From: Promethearchaeota archaeon
Lineage (GTDB): Archaea; Asgardarchaeota; Lokiarchaeia; Sigynarchaeales; SOKP01
Reading direction: 5' to 3'
Length of the DNA: 20,222 nucleotides
Assembly (NCBI GenBank): GCA_016839425.1
Contig: JAEOUI010000442.1
Coordinates: forward strand, 1-20,222
This document shows, one piece after another, positions 6,071-13,061 of the stretch. Both the position numbers and the translations under genes were made by a program. Every line of letters begins with the position of its first letter. The stretch's first letter is position 1. A model generated the notes under the pieces. That model worked only from the letters and a program-made list of their open reading frames with translations. It made no database searches and was not told the DNA's origin.

Positions 6071-7987
6071 TTAAATTTGTTCATGCAGATCGTTTTTGAG
6101 TAATTCGATTTGTTTTTCGATAGATGCAATTCTCTTTTGTATGTTTCCATAAATATTAAAGTATTCATCTTCAGGTAACAATCCTTGTTCAAATCTAGCT
6201 TCTAATTTGCTGAGCGTGTTATTAAGATTAAATTGCTCTTTTTTCAAAACCCTCATTTTTTTTCCAACATCTTCACCTCGAGGATTTGGAACGAAATAAT
6301 CCGAAAGGTGATATTTATTATAATTTTCATAAGTCGGATGGATATATGGAGCATCGTTTGGTTTTGGATTACGATTTAATCCCGCCTTGTGAAACCATTC
6401 GTTATTATAAGGGTAAGGAATTTCATCAATTGCTTCGGAAGAATAGATCCCATTTGAATACCCTCCGCTTGGAGGGGAAGATTGCTGCACGCGTGAAGTC
6501 CCTTGTTGTCGACCCAATTGTCTAATAAGGACGCTTTTATCTTCGTTCATATTTGGAGAATATGCTCCAAATCCAGAATAGTGTGGTCGTTGATTATTGA
6601 TAATGAATTGATTTTCCGCAACGGGAGCTTGATGGATTTGTTGGTTTTGAGAACAGGAATACATCGAAGAAGGGGAATTATTAATCATTTGTTGGGTATT
6701 TGTTTGAAAATTGGGCCGTTGAAATGAACTAAACGAATTATTATCGATAGTTACGGGTATTCTATCACCTACTTTCTGATTATAGCGACATTTCAAGCTA
6801 AAAAAGGAATTAATGGCTTCTTCTATAAAATTCACGATATTATTTATGTCAAGAACCATTCTCTGAAGCTTTTCTGCCGCATCCTTGTTGAGCTTGATAT
6901 TTTCTCCAAATTGAGGTGCTAGAATAATGCATTCTATCAATTTTGCTATTGCTTCAGCTCTAATCAAGAATTCGTATTGACCATATGTAAATTCCAAGTA
7001 AATCTTCCTTTTTTTAAACTTTGCAGTTGTTGGTTTGATGTCTTGCAAGTCTTTAATTGGAATTTTGAGGATCAATTTTGTCCTTCTTTTGTTAATTTTA
7101 TGAGTGTGAATAAAAGAAATGTCAAGATTAGTGATAAATAAGTAGCCTCTAGTCGGTCGTGAAAGCGGTTGAGGATTATATCCGTTATCTAATTTAGCAG
7201 CAATGGCATATACGGGTTTTTCCTCCCTTGCTAACTTTAGATCCTTTGCGAAGTAAAGAAAATATTTTGTTACGTAATCCACTATTTTTAGATCCTTATC
7301 AATTTTATCTAGCTTCTTGGTTATCTCTTTTACATTACTGGAAATATATTCATCAATTCCTTTATAACTTCTATCAAGATTATTGAGAATATCTTGAATC
7401 ACGCTTAAGCTCGAATTTGGTTGCGAATAAATATCAAAAAAATAATCTTGGTTTAGAGAGAAGTGATGAAGGTGCATGTTGATTCGATCCAAAAGAGAAT
7501 TAACTACATCGTTAAATTTCTTAAACAACATTACCATTTCGCTTTCCATGGTGGGATAATGGTAACATAAGATGGGAGGATCTCTCGCTTTTCTGATGTG
7601 TTCCCTCGTGTCTTCTAACCTTTTTTTTAAATCTAAAAAGGGTTGGGCAAACTTGCGAACATCTTTAATGTATTTTAAAAAATGTTGTTCTAATGATTCT
7701 TTTTTTTCGTAAATATTAAGTATATTAATGGATTTACATTTGGGACAAGCCTTCTTGTATTTGATCCCCATACTTATTTGTTCTTTTCCACATTCTTTAC
7801 ATACCAGCTTGTCTTCTTTTTTTTCGACTTGAACTTCCTTTTTACACGCATAACAAGTGTAGTAATCTATCTGTTTTTCGAACAAGCAGTCGGAGCAGCA
7901 GGAAGATCCACAACTCTCACAATAATATGTGAGTTTAGTAGTTTTTTCGCAGAATCGACATAATTGAAGATTAATATTCTCTGTCAT
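6071..7987 (-). CDS. Multidomain zinc-finger / PH-like / SHOCT-like protein, 638 aa
   Basis: Function unknown; the domain order is unusual. Residues 10-48 hold a B-box/cross-brace-like set of Cys pairs (10/13, 23/26, 31/34, 45/48), followed by a zinc ribbon (63/66, 81/84). Residues 95-255 are charged and helical, possibly coiled coil. Residues 258-358 form a beta-rich segment with GYLFITNLDISFIHT and IPIKDLQDIK, resembling a GRAM/PH-like domain of the type seen in the two genes that follow. About 410-570 is a low-complexity Asn/Gln/Ser/Pro/Tyr-rich linker, probably disordered. The tail (575-638) is coiled coil with LEARFEQGLLPEDEYF, close to a SHOCT motif. The zinc-finger plus helical layout recalls TRIM proteins, but no RING residues for E3 activity are evident. 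ATG at 7987 has only a weak AAGG upstream. It heads a run of four minus-strand genes and likely acts with the GRAM/zinc-ribbon pair. Confidence 0.72.
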   Translation of the reverse strand: MTENINLQLCRFCEKTTKLTYYCESCGSSCCSDCLFEKQIDYYTCYACKKEVQVEKKEDKLVCKECGKEQISMGIKYKKACPKCKSINILNIYEKKESLEQHFLKYIKDVRKFAQPFLDLKKRLEDTREHIRKARDPPILCYHYPTMESEMVMLFKKFNDVVNSLLDRINMHLHHFSLNQDYFFDIYSQPNSSLSVIQDILNNLDRSYKGIDEYISSNVKEITKKLDKIDKDLKIVDYVTKYFLYFAKDLKLAREEKPVYAIAAKLDNGYNPQPLSRPTRGYLFITNLDISFIHTHKINKRRTKLILKIPIKDLQDIKPTTAKFKKRKIYLEFTYGQYEFLIRAEAIAKLIECIILAPQFGENIKLNKDAAEKLQRMVLDINNIVNFIEEAINSFFSLKCRYNQKVGDRIPVTIDNNSFSSFQRPNFQTNTQQMINNSPSSMYSCSQNQQIHQAPVAENQFIINNQRPHYSGFGAYSPNMNEDKSVLIRQLGRQQGTSRVQQSSPPSGGYSNGIYSSEAIDEIPYPYNNEWFHKAGLNRNPKPNDAPYIHPTYENYNKYHLSDYFVPNPRGEDVGKKMRVLKKEQFNLNNTLSKLEARFEQGLLPEDEYFNIYGNIQKRIASIEKQIELLKNDLHEQI

Positions 7988-8065
7988 TACTTTGCAAACC
8001 TTATCGAAATTATCGTTAATTATCTTGCTATCAATAGATGATACAAGATCAAGAACTCAAAAAGG

Positions 8066-8084
8066 AATATATGATACATATATT
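8066..8084. promoter_or_regulatory. 19-base inverted repeat upstream of the zinc-finger gene
   Basis: AATATATG, a three-base spacer and CATATATT form a perfect 8-base dyad, flanked by AAGGA and TCCTT that nearly extend it. It lies 79-97 bases upstream of the ATG at 7987 in the 254-base spacer that otherwise shows no gene. It could be an operator or a small hairpin; AT-rich dyads also occur by chance. Confidence 0.3.
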
Positions 8085-8241
8085 ATCCTTATATCATGAA
8101 AAAGGATTTTATAATCTATACTATTTTTTCCAAATGGAGCTAAATTATGTGTTTTGCAGATTAAAATTTAATCATGTCTAACAAATGAAGATTTTAATGA
8201 CAAAAGGAGGACTATGTCCATATCTTTTCAATAGATTCATT

Positions 8242-8622
8242 CTATTCTCCCTTTTTAACAATAGCACTAAAATTTTCGAACTTTCGAAACATTTCAGGAT
8301 CTCCTTCTATCTTAGCGAATATATTAATTTCAGATGCCGCTTTTGGAATTGAATCCGTACTATGAGGTGTCGGACCGAAAAAAATGACAATGGCATCACC
8401 ATCCATCCAATAACCAATATCACCAACTTCAACCCCGATCTGGGTATTTTCTGCCTCGAGATGTAGTGATGTATATGAATAAAGACAGTCCCCCCACCTT
8501 TTAGAGTTAAGCTCCAAGGGTAATGCCTCGTAGATCGCCTTACATGTATTTGGGTTCTTGTCAACAAGAAGCGTAGCTCTCACTTGCCCTAATTCTTCGT
8601 TTTCAATAACGATGGAACTCAA
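8242..8622 (-). CDS. Cyclophilin-like fold protein (PF04126/TM1367-like)
   Basis: This small (126-residue) beta-barrel protein belongs to the prokaryotic cyclophilin-like family typified by TM1367. The diagnostic block is GDIGYWMDGDAIVIFFGPTP (67-86), followed by a segment ending AKIEGD (103-108), as in family members with 'GxIGYWpxG..lciFfGpTP'. The N-terminal half also fits (RATLLVDKNP, then a helix around TCKAIYEALP). Family members share the cyclophilin barrel but proline-isomerase activity is not established, so the cellular role is unknown. The first in-frame start after an upstream stop is TTG at 8622, which I accept because the protein begins its first strand immediately afterwards. 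No strong Shine-Dalgarno is visible. It lies 154 bases downstream of eL33 on the same strand. Confidence 0.82.
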   Translation of the reverse strand: MSSIVIENEELGQVRATLLVDKNPNTCKAIYEALPLELNSKRWGDCLYSYTSLHLEAENTQIGVEVGDIGYWMDGDAIVIFFGPTPHSTDSIPKAASEINIFAKIEGDPEMFRKFENFSAIVKKGE

Positions 8623-8776
8623 TTTTTGCCACTCTTAAGAAAATCTTATACATAATAGTAACAAGAAATTATTTATAAAATTAAGCAAAAACTGATTTTA
8701 AGCGTATTTAAAAAGAATTTATCCAAGTTATACCATTAGAAAGTTATTAAAAATAATGCAATAAAGAAATAATTAC

Positions 8777-9061
8777 TTACTTGATTATCCTTATTTTCAT
8801 TCCAAGGGCTTGTCCAGGAACCCCGGCTTTTTTAAATAACACCCTAACCGCACCATTGTTTCCGTGAGCCCTGGTGATGACGCCTCTCATATCTCTTCCC
8901 GAAGAAGTCGTCCAAACAACGGTTTTTCCCGCTAATTTGTTTGCGTCCTTTCTCGTTTTCACATCGGGGAATACCACGATGCATTGTTTTTGGTGAACCG
9001 TATGTCGACCTCGTCTGTAGTTCGATATCACACCTTCTTTTCCTATTACTTGTGTTGACAC
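8777..9061 (-). CDS. rpl35ae: 50S ribosomal protein eL33 (L35Ae)
   Basis: This 94-residue basic protein matches the archaeal/eukaryotic large-subunit protein L35Ae. The C-terminal half carries the family hallmark ITRAHGNNGAVRVLFKK (62-78) and ends with GMKIRIIK, as in eukaryotic RPL35A (VTRAHGNSGMVRAKF...). GKTVVWTTSSGR precedes it, and the N-terminal YRRGRHTVHQKQCIV fits the rRNA-binding beta barrel. The start is GTG at 9061 with AAGGT about seven bases upstream, so no ATG is needed. It is a single-copy structural protein of the ribosome; in archaea eL33 has a patchy distribution and is found in Asgards. It follows the secernin-like gene by 75 bases on the same strand. Confidence 0.92.
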   Translation of the reverse strand: MSTQVIGKEGVISNYRRGRHTVHQKQCIVVFPDVKTRKDANKLAGKTVVWTTSSGRDMRGVITRAHGNNGAVRVLFKKAGVPGQALGMKIRIIK

Positions 9062-9136
9062 GATAATGACCTTGATGTTATTTTTTGATACTTAATTGAG
9101 GAGGAAAATATTTTGTAAAATAAGAATTTTTTCATT

Positions 9137-10336
9137 TCATGCACTTTTGATCAATTCTTTAGTTGCTTCCCAAGTTTTAAAATTAATTTTTTTAACGAGC
9201 AATTGAATATCATTTGGAATATTATCTATATCGGAGGATAAAATCGAATCAATTTGAATAATAGTATTTCTTTCAATATTTTTGAACATTTTTAAGTAAT
9301 TTCTATGGCTTAATGCGTCGTTCTTAATTTGTTTTATCTTGGTCTTGTGTCTATTCCAAAACCACTGAGGATCGATCTTATCGTAGGGTCCAGGACTTAA
9401 AGAGCATTCGTCGTTATTAGGAAATATATATGGCTTGAAATTGCTCACACAAGGTAGTGTGCTTCCCGTAAACCAATGAATAGAAGTTTGAGGATTCTGA
9501 ATTTCTGATACTTGTGAACCAGTGGATTCGAAACCACCATGCATACATATTCCAGCATCATGCTCTCGTAAAAATTCCATCATCATAGCTTGTGTTATCG
9601 CCCCCTTATTTTGTTCAAGCATTAGTTTCGATTTTCCACTTCGAGAAAACGGCGATTGATCGTTTAGATGAGATTGACCCGTAAATGTGAGTGCAAAGTC
9701 AAAATCGTTATCGTCCTTACAATATCCATTGTCTATTGCGTGTTGAATTATGCCTTCACATCGAAAATCTCCTTTCCCCCTTATTGAAAGACTATTTGAT
9801 ATCGAACGCACGGTCTTTACTTTTTCGACTACCCACCACTTTCCCGCGGTTTCTAACACGAAAGCTTCCCTCGCATCAGCAATAATAAACGAGTTATGAT
9901 ATGTCCAGTTAGGATCATCATACGCACACCCTCCTCCTTGACCATAAATGCTTAATAACTTGCATATAATCTTCATTGCGCTCTTAGCAGAATTTCCTCT
10001 TTCTAGACCTATCCTAAGTAAATCCATTCCAAGAAGGGACTTTTCGCTCAATTCTTCTCGGCTATACACGGCCTCGTTTCCAATAACTACACCATATTCG
10101 TTTGCTCCCATCTCAGCCCCCCACATCCACCAAGGTTGACTTAGGAGGATTTCTGCCGTTTTTTGTGCTTGAGGAATCGTTATATGCGTGCATCTTACAG
10201 ATTCTTGCTTGGAGTATTTTTTCGAAGGCGAATGAGTCACTAGTTGAACCTCGTTTGAAGGTCTATCTGAGTTTTTTCCAAAAATAACGCTTCCGTCTCG
10301 TGTTGAATTCCCTAATGCAACAAGCGTATCGCACAT
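9137..10336 (-). CDS. Secernin-like peptidase family C69 protein (Ntn hydrolase)
   Basis: At 399 residues the protein has the length of secernins (C69 dipeptidase/acid-ceramidase-like Ntn hydrolases). It opens MCDTLVALGNSTRDGSVIFG, placing Cys2 directly after the initiator Met, so Met removal would expose the N-terminal nucleophile. GKNSDRPSNE (20-29) is the classic secernin block. WWMWGAEMGANEYGV (68-82), GMDLLRIGLERG, the His-Asn-Ser-containing NSFIIAD and ETAGKWWVVE further match the family. The expected activity is amide-bond hydrolysis (dipeptidase-type) in the cytoplasm, but secernins are poorly characterised and the substrate is unknown. There is no signal peptide. ATG at 10336 is required by the catalytic Cys position. 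It is divergent from the membrane-protein cluster starting at 10500. Confidence 0.88.
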   Translation of the reverse strand: MCDTLVALGNSTRDGSVIFGKNSDRPSNEVQLVTHSPSKKYSKQESVRCTHITIPQAQKTAEILLSQPWWMWGAEMGANEYGVVIGNEAVYSREELSEKSLLGMDLLRIGLERGNSAKSAMKIICKLLSIYGQGGGCAYDDPNWTYHNSFIIADAREAFVLETAGKWWVVEKVKTVRSISNSLSIRGKGDFRCEGIIQHAIDNGYCKDDNDFDFALTFTGQSHLNDQSPFSRSGKSKLMLEQNKGAITQAMMMEFLREHDAGICMHGGFESTGSQVSEIQNPQTSIHWFTGSTLPCVSNFKPYIFPNNDECSLSPGPYDKIDPQWFWNRHKTKIKQIKNDALSHRNYLKMFKNIERNTIIQIDSILSSDIDNIPNDIQLLVKKINFKTWEATKELIKSA

Positions 10337-10402
10337 AAGTGTATAATAAGTACCAAACGATTTAATTTCTTTCTTAAAAGGTGATTAAAAATGTTTTTTT
10401 TA

Positions 10403-10423
10403 AAAGACAACATTATTGTCTTT
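10403..10423. promoter_or_regulatory. 21-base inverted repeat upstream of the first membrane-family gene
   Basis: AAAGACAA, a five-base spacer (CATTA) and TTGTCTTT form a perfect 8-base dyad in the divergent spacer between the secernin-like gene and the gene at 10500. It lies about 47 bases upstream of the TATA box. The right arm is retained in the second promoter copy (11343-11350) but the left arm is not, so if it is an operator it is specific to the first gene. Confidence 0.3.
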
Positions 10424-10443
10424 AGAAACAAGAAAGATGTTAA

Positions 10444-10523
10444 TCTACTCGAAATCGTTGTCAAATTAATTTATATATCACCCAGAACGATAGAAAATCA
10501 TGAATTTAAGACAAAAATCAGGG
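10444..10523 (+). repeat. Duplicated promoter/start region, copy 1
   Basis: Bases 10444-10504 are identical to 11371-11431 (61 of 61, offset 927). After one mismatch a further 18 bases match (10506-10523 against 11433-11450). A weaker, ungapped similarity extends left to 10416. The repeat covers the TATA box, the short distance to the ATG and the first eight codons of the genes at 10500 and 11427. Confidence 0.9.
10470..10477 (+). promoter_or_regulatory. TATA box of the first membrane-family gene
   Basis: TTTATATA ends 22 bases before the ATG at 10500 (centre about 26 bases away), so transcription should begin at or within a few bases of the start codon: a leaderless message. There is no Shine-Dalgarno between. 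Its exact conservation in copy 2 (11397-11404) with identical spacing supports it. Confidence 0.6.
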
Positions 10524-11237
10524 TGGACTTATTTTTTTCTTTCTATTTTTATTTTCGTTCTATCAATACCACAAGTTCGAGCCAATCCAGTTTACCAAGA
10601 TTATGAACATTTTTTCAATATGCCTCATGTGTTTTTATTTCTCTTTATCATTCCTTCGACGCTTGTTTTTACATCTCTAATCGAGTTTTTGGTTTACATA
10701 TTTATAATGTTTCATAAAAAAAAGAAAGTAAAACCACTATTGACTAATGCGTTTTATGTCAATTTAATCACGGTACCAATCATTCAATGGATTGCATTTG
10801 CATACAACTTGTATCTGTTAGTCGAAATTGAGATATATATCGCTCTTGAAGTAATTATAATCATTGTTGAATATCTCATTTTGGAGAGCGAAATGAGTAA
10901 AATTGCTCAAGAAAAGATTTCCAAGAAATTAACCTTTTTTATGGTTCTGGTTGCAAATCTTGTTTCGTTTTTATTTGGGTTCGTGTATTTTTATTTCTTC
11001 TCTCCTATGCTTTCTCTCTTAAGCGAGCAAAGAATTAGCTTAAGTGATGACTTTGGATTTTTCCTCCTTTGCATAATGATTTTTGTTATTCCTTTGACAA
11101 CAATAATACTGTTTACATTTTATTATTATAAATACAGAAATTCAAAATATTCAGAAATAACAAGCACGATTTGTATTTTTTTGATAATGATCACTATTTA
11201 TTTCTCTATTCTGTTTAGATTATTTTCCGTAATGTAA
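10500..11237 (+). CDS. Tandem membrane-protein family, copy A
   Basis: This 245-residue protein of unknown function is the first of three tandem paralogues. A basic N-terminus and hydrophobic core (9-22) end at VRA|NPV (cleavage after 28), so a signal peptide is likely; RANPV is conserved among the copies. About five hydrophobic segments follow (roughly 44-70, 85-106, 110-128, 145-168, 187-212), with another near the C-terminus. Polar residues conserved in all copies fall inside these segments: Glu62 (IEF), NLITVP (88-93) with Gln96, Glu117 and Glu124 (seven apart, same helix face), and ANLVSFLFGF (152-161). No catalytic signature of a known family is evident. The start is set by the TATA spacing and by identity with copy B's first codons. 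It lies alone on its transcript, 189 bases before copy B. Confidence 0.75.
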   Translation: MNLRQKSGWTYFFLSIFIFVLSIPQVRANPVYQDYEHFFNMPHVFLFLFIIPSTLVFTSLIEFLVYIFIMFHKKKKVKPLLTNAFYVNLITVPIIQWIAFAYNLYLLVEIEIYIALEVIIIIVEYLILESEMSKIAQEKISKKLTFFMVLVANLVSFLFGFVYFYFFSPMLSLLSEQRISLSDDFGFFLLCIMIFVIPLTTIILFTFYYYKYRNSKYSEITSTICIFLIMITIYFSILFRLFSVM

Positions 11238-11370
11238 AATTGAATACATTTTTGCATATTATTCATTCTCTAATTTCAGCATTTAAGAATAATTTGTTTA
11301 TAATAATTTATTTAAATCAAGATTTTAAAGAATACAATAAAGTTGTCTTTAGATACAATAATTATGTCGT

Positions 11371-11450
11371 TCTACTCGAAATCGTTGTCAAATTAATTTA
11401 TATATCACCCAGAACGATAGAAAATCATGAAATTAAGACAAAAATCAGGG
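11371..11450 (+). repeat. Duplicated promoter/start region, copy 2
   Basis: This is the second copy of the promoter and start segment, 61 bases identical to 10444-10504 and then near-identical through the eighth codon of the gene at 11427. The sequence to its left (11240-11342) has no recognisable gene and does not match the region before copy 1. Confidence 0.9.
11397..11404 (+). promoter_or_regulatory. TATA box of the second membrane-family gene
   Basis: TTTATATA is placed exactly as in copy 1, ending 22 bases before the ATG at 11427. It predicts a leaderless transcript that would also cover the third copy, which lies only six bases after the second. Confidence 0.6.
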
Positions 11451-12206
11451 CTGACTTTTTTTTTTATTTTTTTATTCACATTATTTCTATCAGTTCAAAA
11501 AGTTCGTGCTAATCCCGTCATGTTACCATTAGGACCTATTGGAAACCTCTTACAACTAGGACCTATGTTTCTTATATTCGTGATTATTCCTATTACATAT
11601 CTTTTTACTGTTTTAACAGAATTCGCAGTTTATTACGCTTTTTTTCGTAAATTAAGCTTCATTAAAAACAAGTTACTTAAACTCGTGGCATTTATTAATT
11701 TTATAACTGTTCCCGTTACCCAAATAGTTGTTTATTTCACAAGTATGTTTTTTATGAGTATCTGGATATATATCGTTGTAGAATTTTTTGTATTTTGCGT
11801 AGAATTAGTTATTTTTAGAGACGAGATAAAAGAAAGAGTTCGAATAGACCTCAACAAAAAAAAAATGGCTTTAATAGTATTCATGGCAAATCTTTTCTCT
11901 TTCTTAGTAGGTTTATTATATTTTAGATTTTTAGTTAATGTTTTTTCGGACTTAAACTATGTTTTTATTGATGGTTCTATTGTTGTATTTTACAACATAA
12001 CATTGCATATTATTCTCTCGGCTTGTTTTTATGGAATAGGTCATTATTATAAACATTACGAAATAGCAAAATTTGGTGCCAAAACAGAAGCATCGAGTAT
12101 TTGTTATTGCTTTTTATTTGTTGTATTCATTGTATTAACCAGTTTTTTTTTTCCAGCTATAATTTTAGGCAAGACGAATTTATTATATACATATTTTAAT
12201 GGGTGA
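11427..12206 (+). CDS. Tandem membrane-protein family, copy B
   Basis: This 259-residue paralogue of the genes at 10500 and 12213 has unknown function. Its first eight residues are identical to copy A except position 2 (MKLRQKSG against MNLRQKSG), reflecting the duplicated DNA. A signal peptide ends at VRA|NPV. It keeps the family residues: TEF before the second hydrophobic segment, NFITVPVTQ, E-x6-E (EFFVFCVE), and ANLFSFLVG. The middle of the protein is more diverged from A and C than these are from each other, and it is slightly longer after RANPV (a Gly/Leu/Pro-rich insertion). Its TGA overlaps the Shine-Dalgarno of the next gene, so B and C form an operon from the promoter at 11397. Confidence 0.75.
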   Translation: MKLRQKSGLTFFFIFLFTLFLSVQKVRANPVMLPLGPIGNLLQLGPMFLIFVIIPITYLFTVLTEFAVYYAFFRKLSFIKNKLLKLVAFINFITVPVTQIVVYFTSMFFMSIWIYIVVEFFVFCVELVIFRDEIKERVRIDLNKKKMALIVFMANLFSFLVGLLYFRFLVNVFSDLNYVFIDGSIVVFYNITLHIILSACFYGIGHYYKHYEIAKFGAKTEASSICYCFLFVVFIVLTSFFFPAIILGKTNLLYTYFNG

Positions 12207-12208
12207 TC
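12202..12208 (+). promoter_or_regulatory. Shine-Dalgarno of copy C overlapping the stop of copy B
   Basis: GGTGATC, complementary to the archaeal 16S rRNA 3' end, overlaps the TGA (12204-12206) of copy B and lies four bases before the ATG at 12213. Copy C thus relies on SD-dependent or coupled translation, while A and B look leaderless. Confidence 0.55.
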
Positions 12209-12212
12209 AACT

Positions 12213-12896
12213 ATGAAATCTAGGCACAGATTCATAATATTCCTTTTTTTGGTATTCTGGGCTGTTTTTATATCGCTTCCAAGAGCTTCAGCAAATCCCG
12301 TTTTTGTAAGATATGAATATTTTATTAATCTTGGTTATGGATTTTTATTTCTTGTAATCATTCCTATAACATTTTTAATAACCTCTTTAATTGAATTCGT
12401 TTTGTATTGTTGTTTGATGTTAAGATTGACAAATAAAATGAGGATACTTCTAAAAACAGCCTTTTTTATTAATTTAATCACAGTTCCAATTACTCAATTG
12501 ATTGCCTACCTTAATAACTTGTATCTATTGACGAACCTTTGGAAATACATTATCATTGAGGCGTTCGTGATCCTCGTTGAATTTTTAATTTTCAAGCACG
12601 AAATGAACTCAGTTGTAGAAAGGAGAATCTCCAAGGAAAAGATGTTTGGAACGATTTTATTAGCAAATATAGCGTCCTTTTTAGTTGGGTTTGGTTTATT
12701 TAATTTCTTCTACTTGATTATATCAAATTTAAACAATCAATCTATTCAAGTAGATAATTTTTTTATTTCCTTTCTTGGTCTCATTCTTTTCTTAACTTTA
12801 ATCACTTGTACGATAAGTATTACCTTTTTTTTTATAAATATGAAAAAAACAAATATGGAGAGGCAAAAAACACCTTTATCTGTTGTTGTTTGCTGA
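12213..12896 (+). CDS. Tandem membrane-protein family, copy C
   Basis: This is the third paralogue, 227 residues, with unknown function. A signal peptide is likely, ending at ASA|NPV (25-27). The family marks are all present: IEF, INLITVPITQ, E-x6-E (EAFVILVE), and ANIASFLVGF. In the body it is clearly closest to copy A: both have NLYLL after the NLITVP block, and the DNA around 12471-12505 nearly repeats that around 10761-10795. The C-terminal region is shorter, ending soon after the last hydrophobic segment (about 185-208). It starts six bases after copy B and is presumably expressed from the B promoter. Confidence 0.75.
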   Translation: MKSRHRFIIFLFLVFWAVFISLPRASANPVFVRYEYFINLGYGFLFLVIIPITFLITSLIEFVLYCCLMLRLTNKMRILLKTAFFINLITVPITQLIAYLNNLYLLTNLWKYIIIEAFVILVEFLIFKHEMNSVVERRISKEKMFGTILLANIASFLVGFGLFNFFYLIISNLNNQSIQVDNFFISFLGLILFLTLITCTISITFFFINMKKTNMERQKTPLSVVVC

Positions 12897-13014
12897 TTTT
12901 GATTGTTTTTGTAATTGGCTTTTTATTTTCTCCATCAGTATCATTTTATATATAAACTGACCATCCCCCAATACCTACCATTGACCGAAGTCTCGATTGC
13001 GGATAAGTATCAAT

Positions 13015-13051
13015 GCTATTCTACTCAAAAGATAGTATCAATAGCTTTTTT
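13015..13051 (+). terminator. Weak hairpin with T-run in the convergent spacer
   Basis: GCTATT (13015-13020) can pair with AATAGC (13040-13045) and is followed by six T (13046-13051), between the convergent genes ending at 12896 and 13062. The stem is only six pairs with a 19-base loop. The 165-base spacer otherwise contains no gene that I can see. Confidence 0.25.
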
Positions 13052-13061
13052 ATATTAAAGA

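Noticed and set aside
8206..8234. Strong GGAGG followed by ATG and a six-codon frame (MSISFQ)
   Set aside because: The spacing to the ATG is only three bases, the frame ends after six codons just before the antisense end of the cyclophilin-like gene, and no regulated downstream gene is present on that strand.
8307..8567. An 86-codon minus-strand frame inside the cyclophilin-like gene
   Set aside because: It overlaps the same strand in another frame; the cyclophilin-like frame has the family motif and this one does not.
10391..10606. A 71-codon frame across the first promoter repeat
   Set aside because: It runs through the TATA box and into copy A in another frame; it exists only because the promoter repeat happens to be open.
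11240..11512. A 90-codon frame across the second promoter repeat
   Set aside because: Its similarity to the frame at 10391-10606 comes from the DNA repeat, not from protein conservation, and it overlaps the start of copy B.
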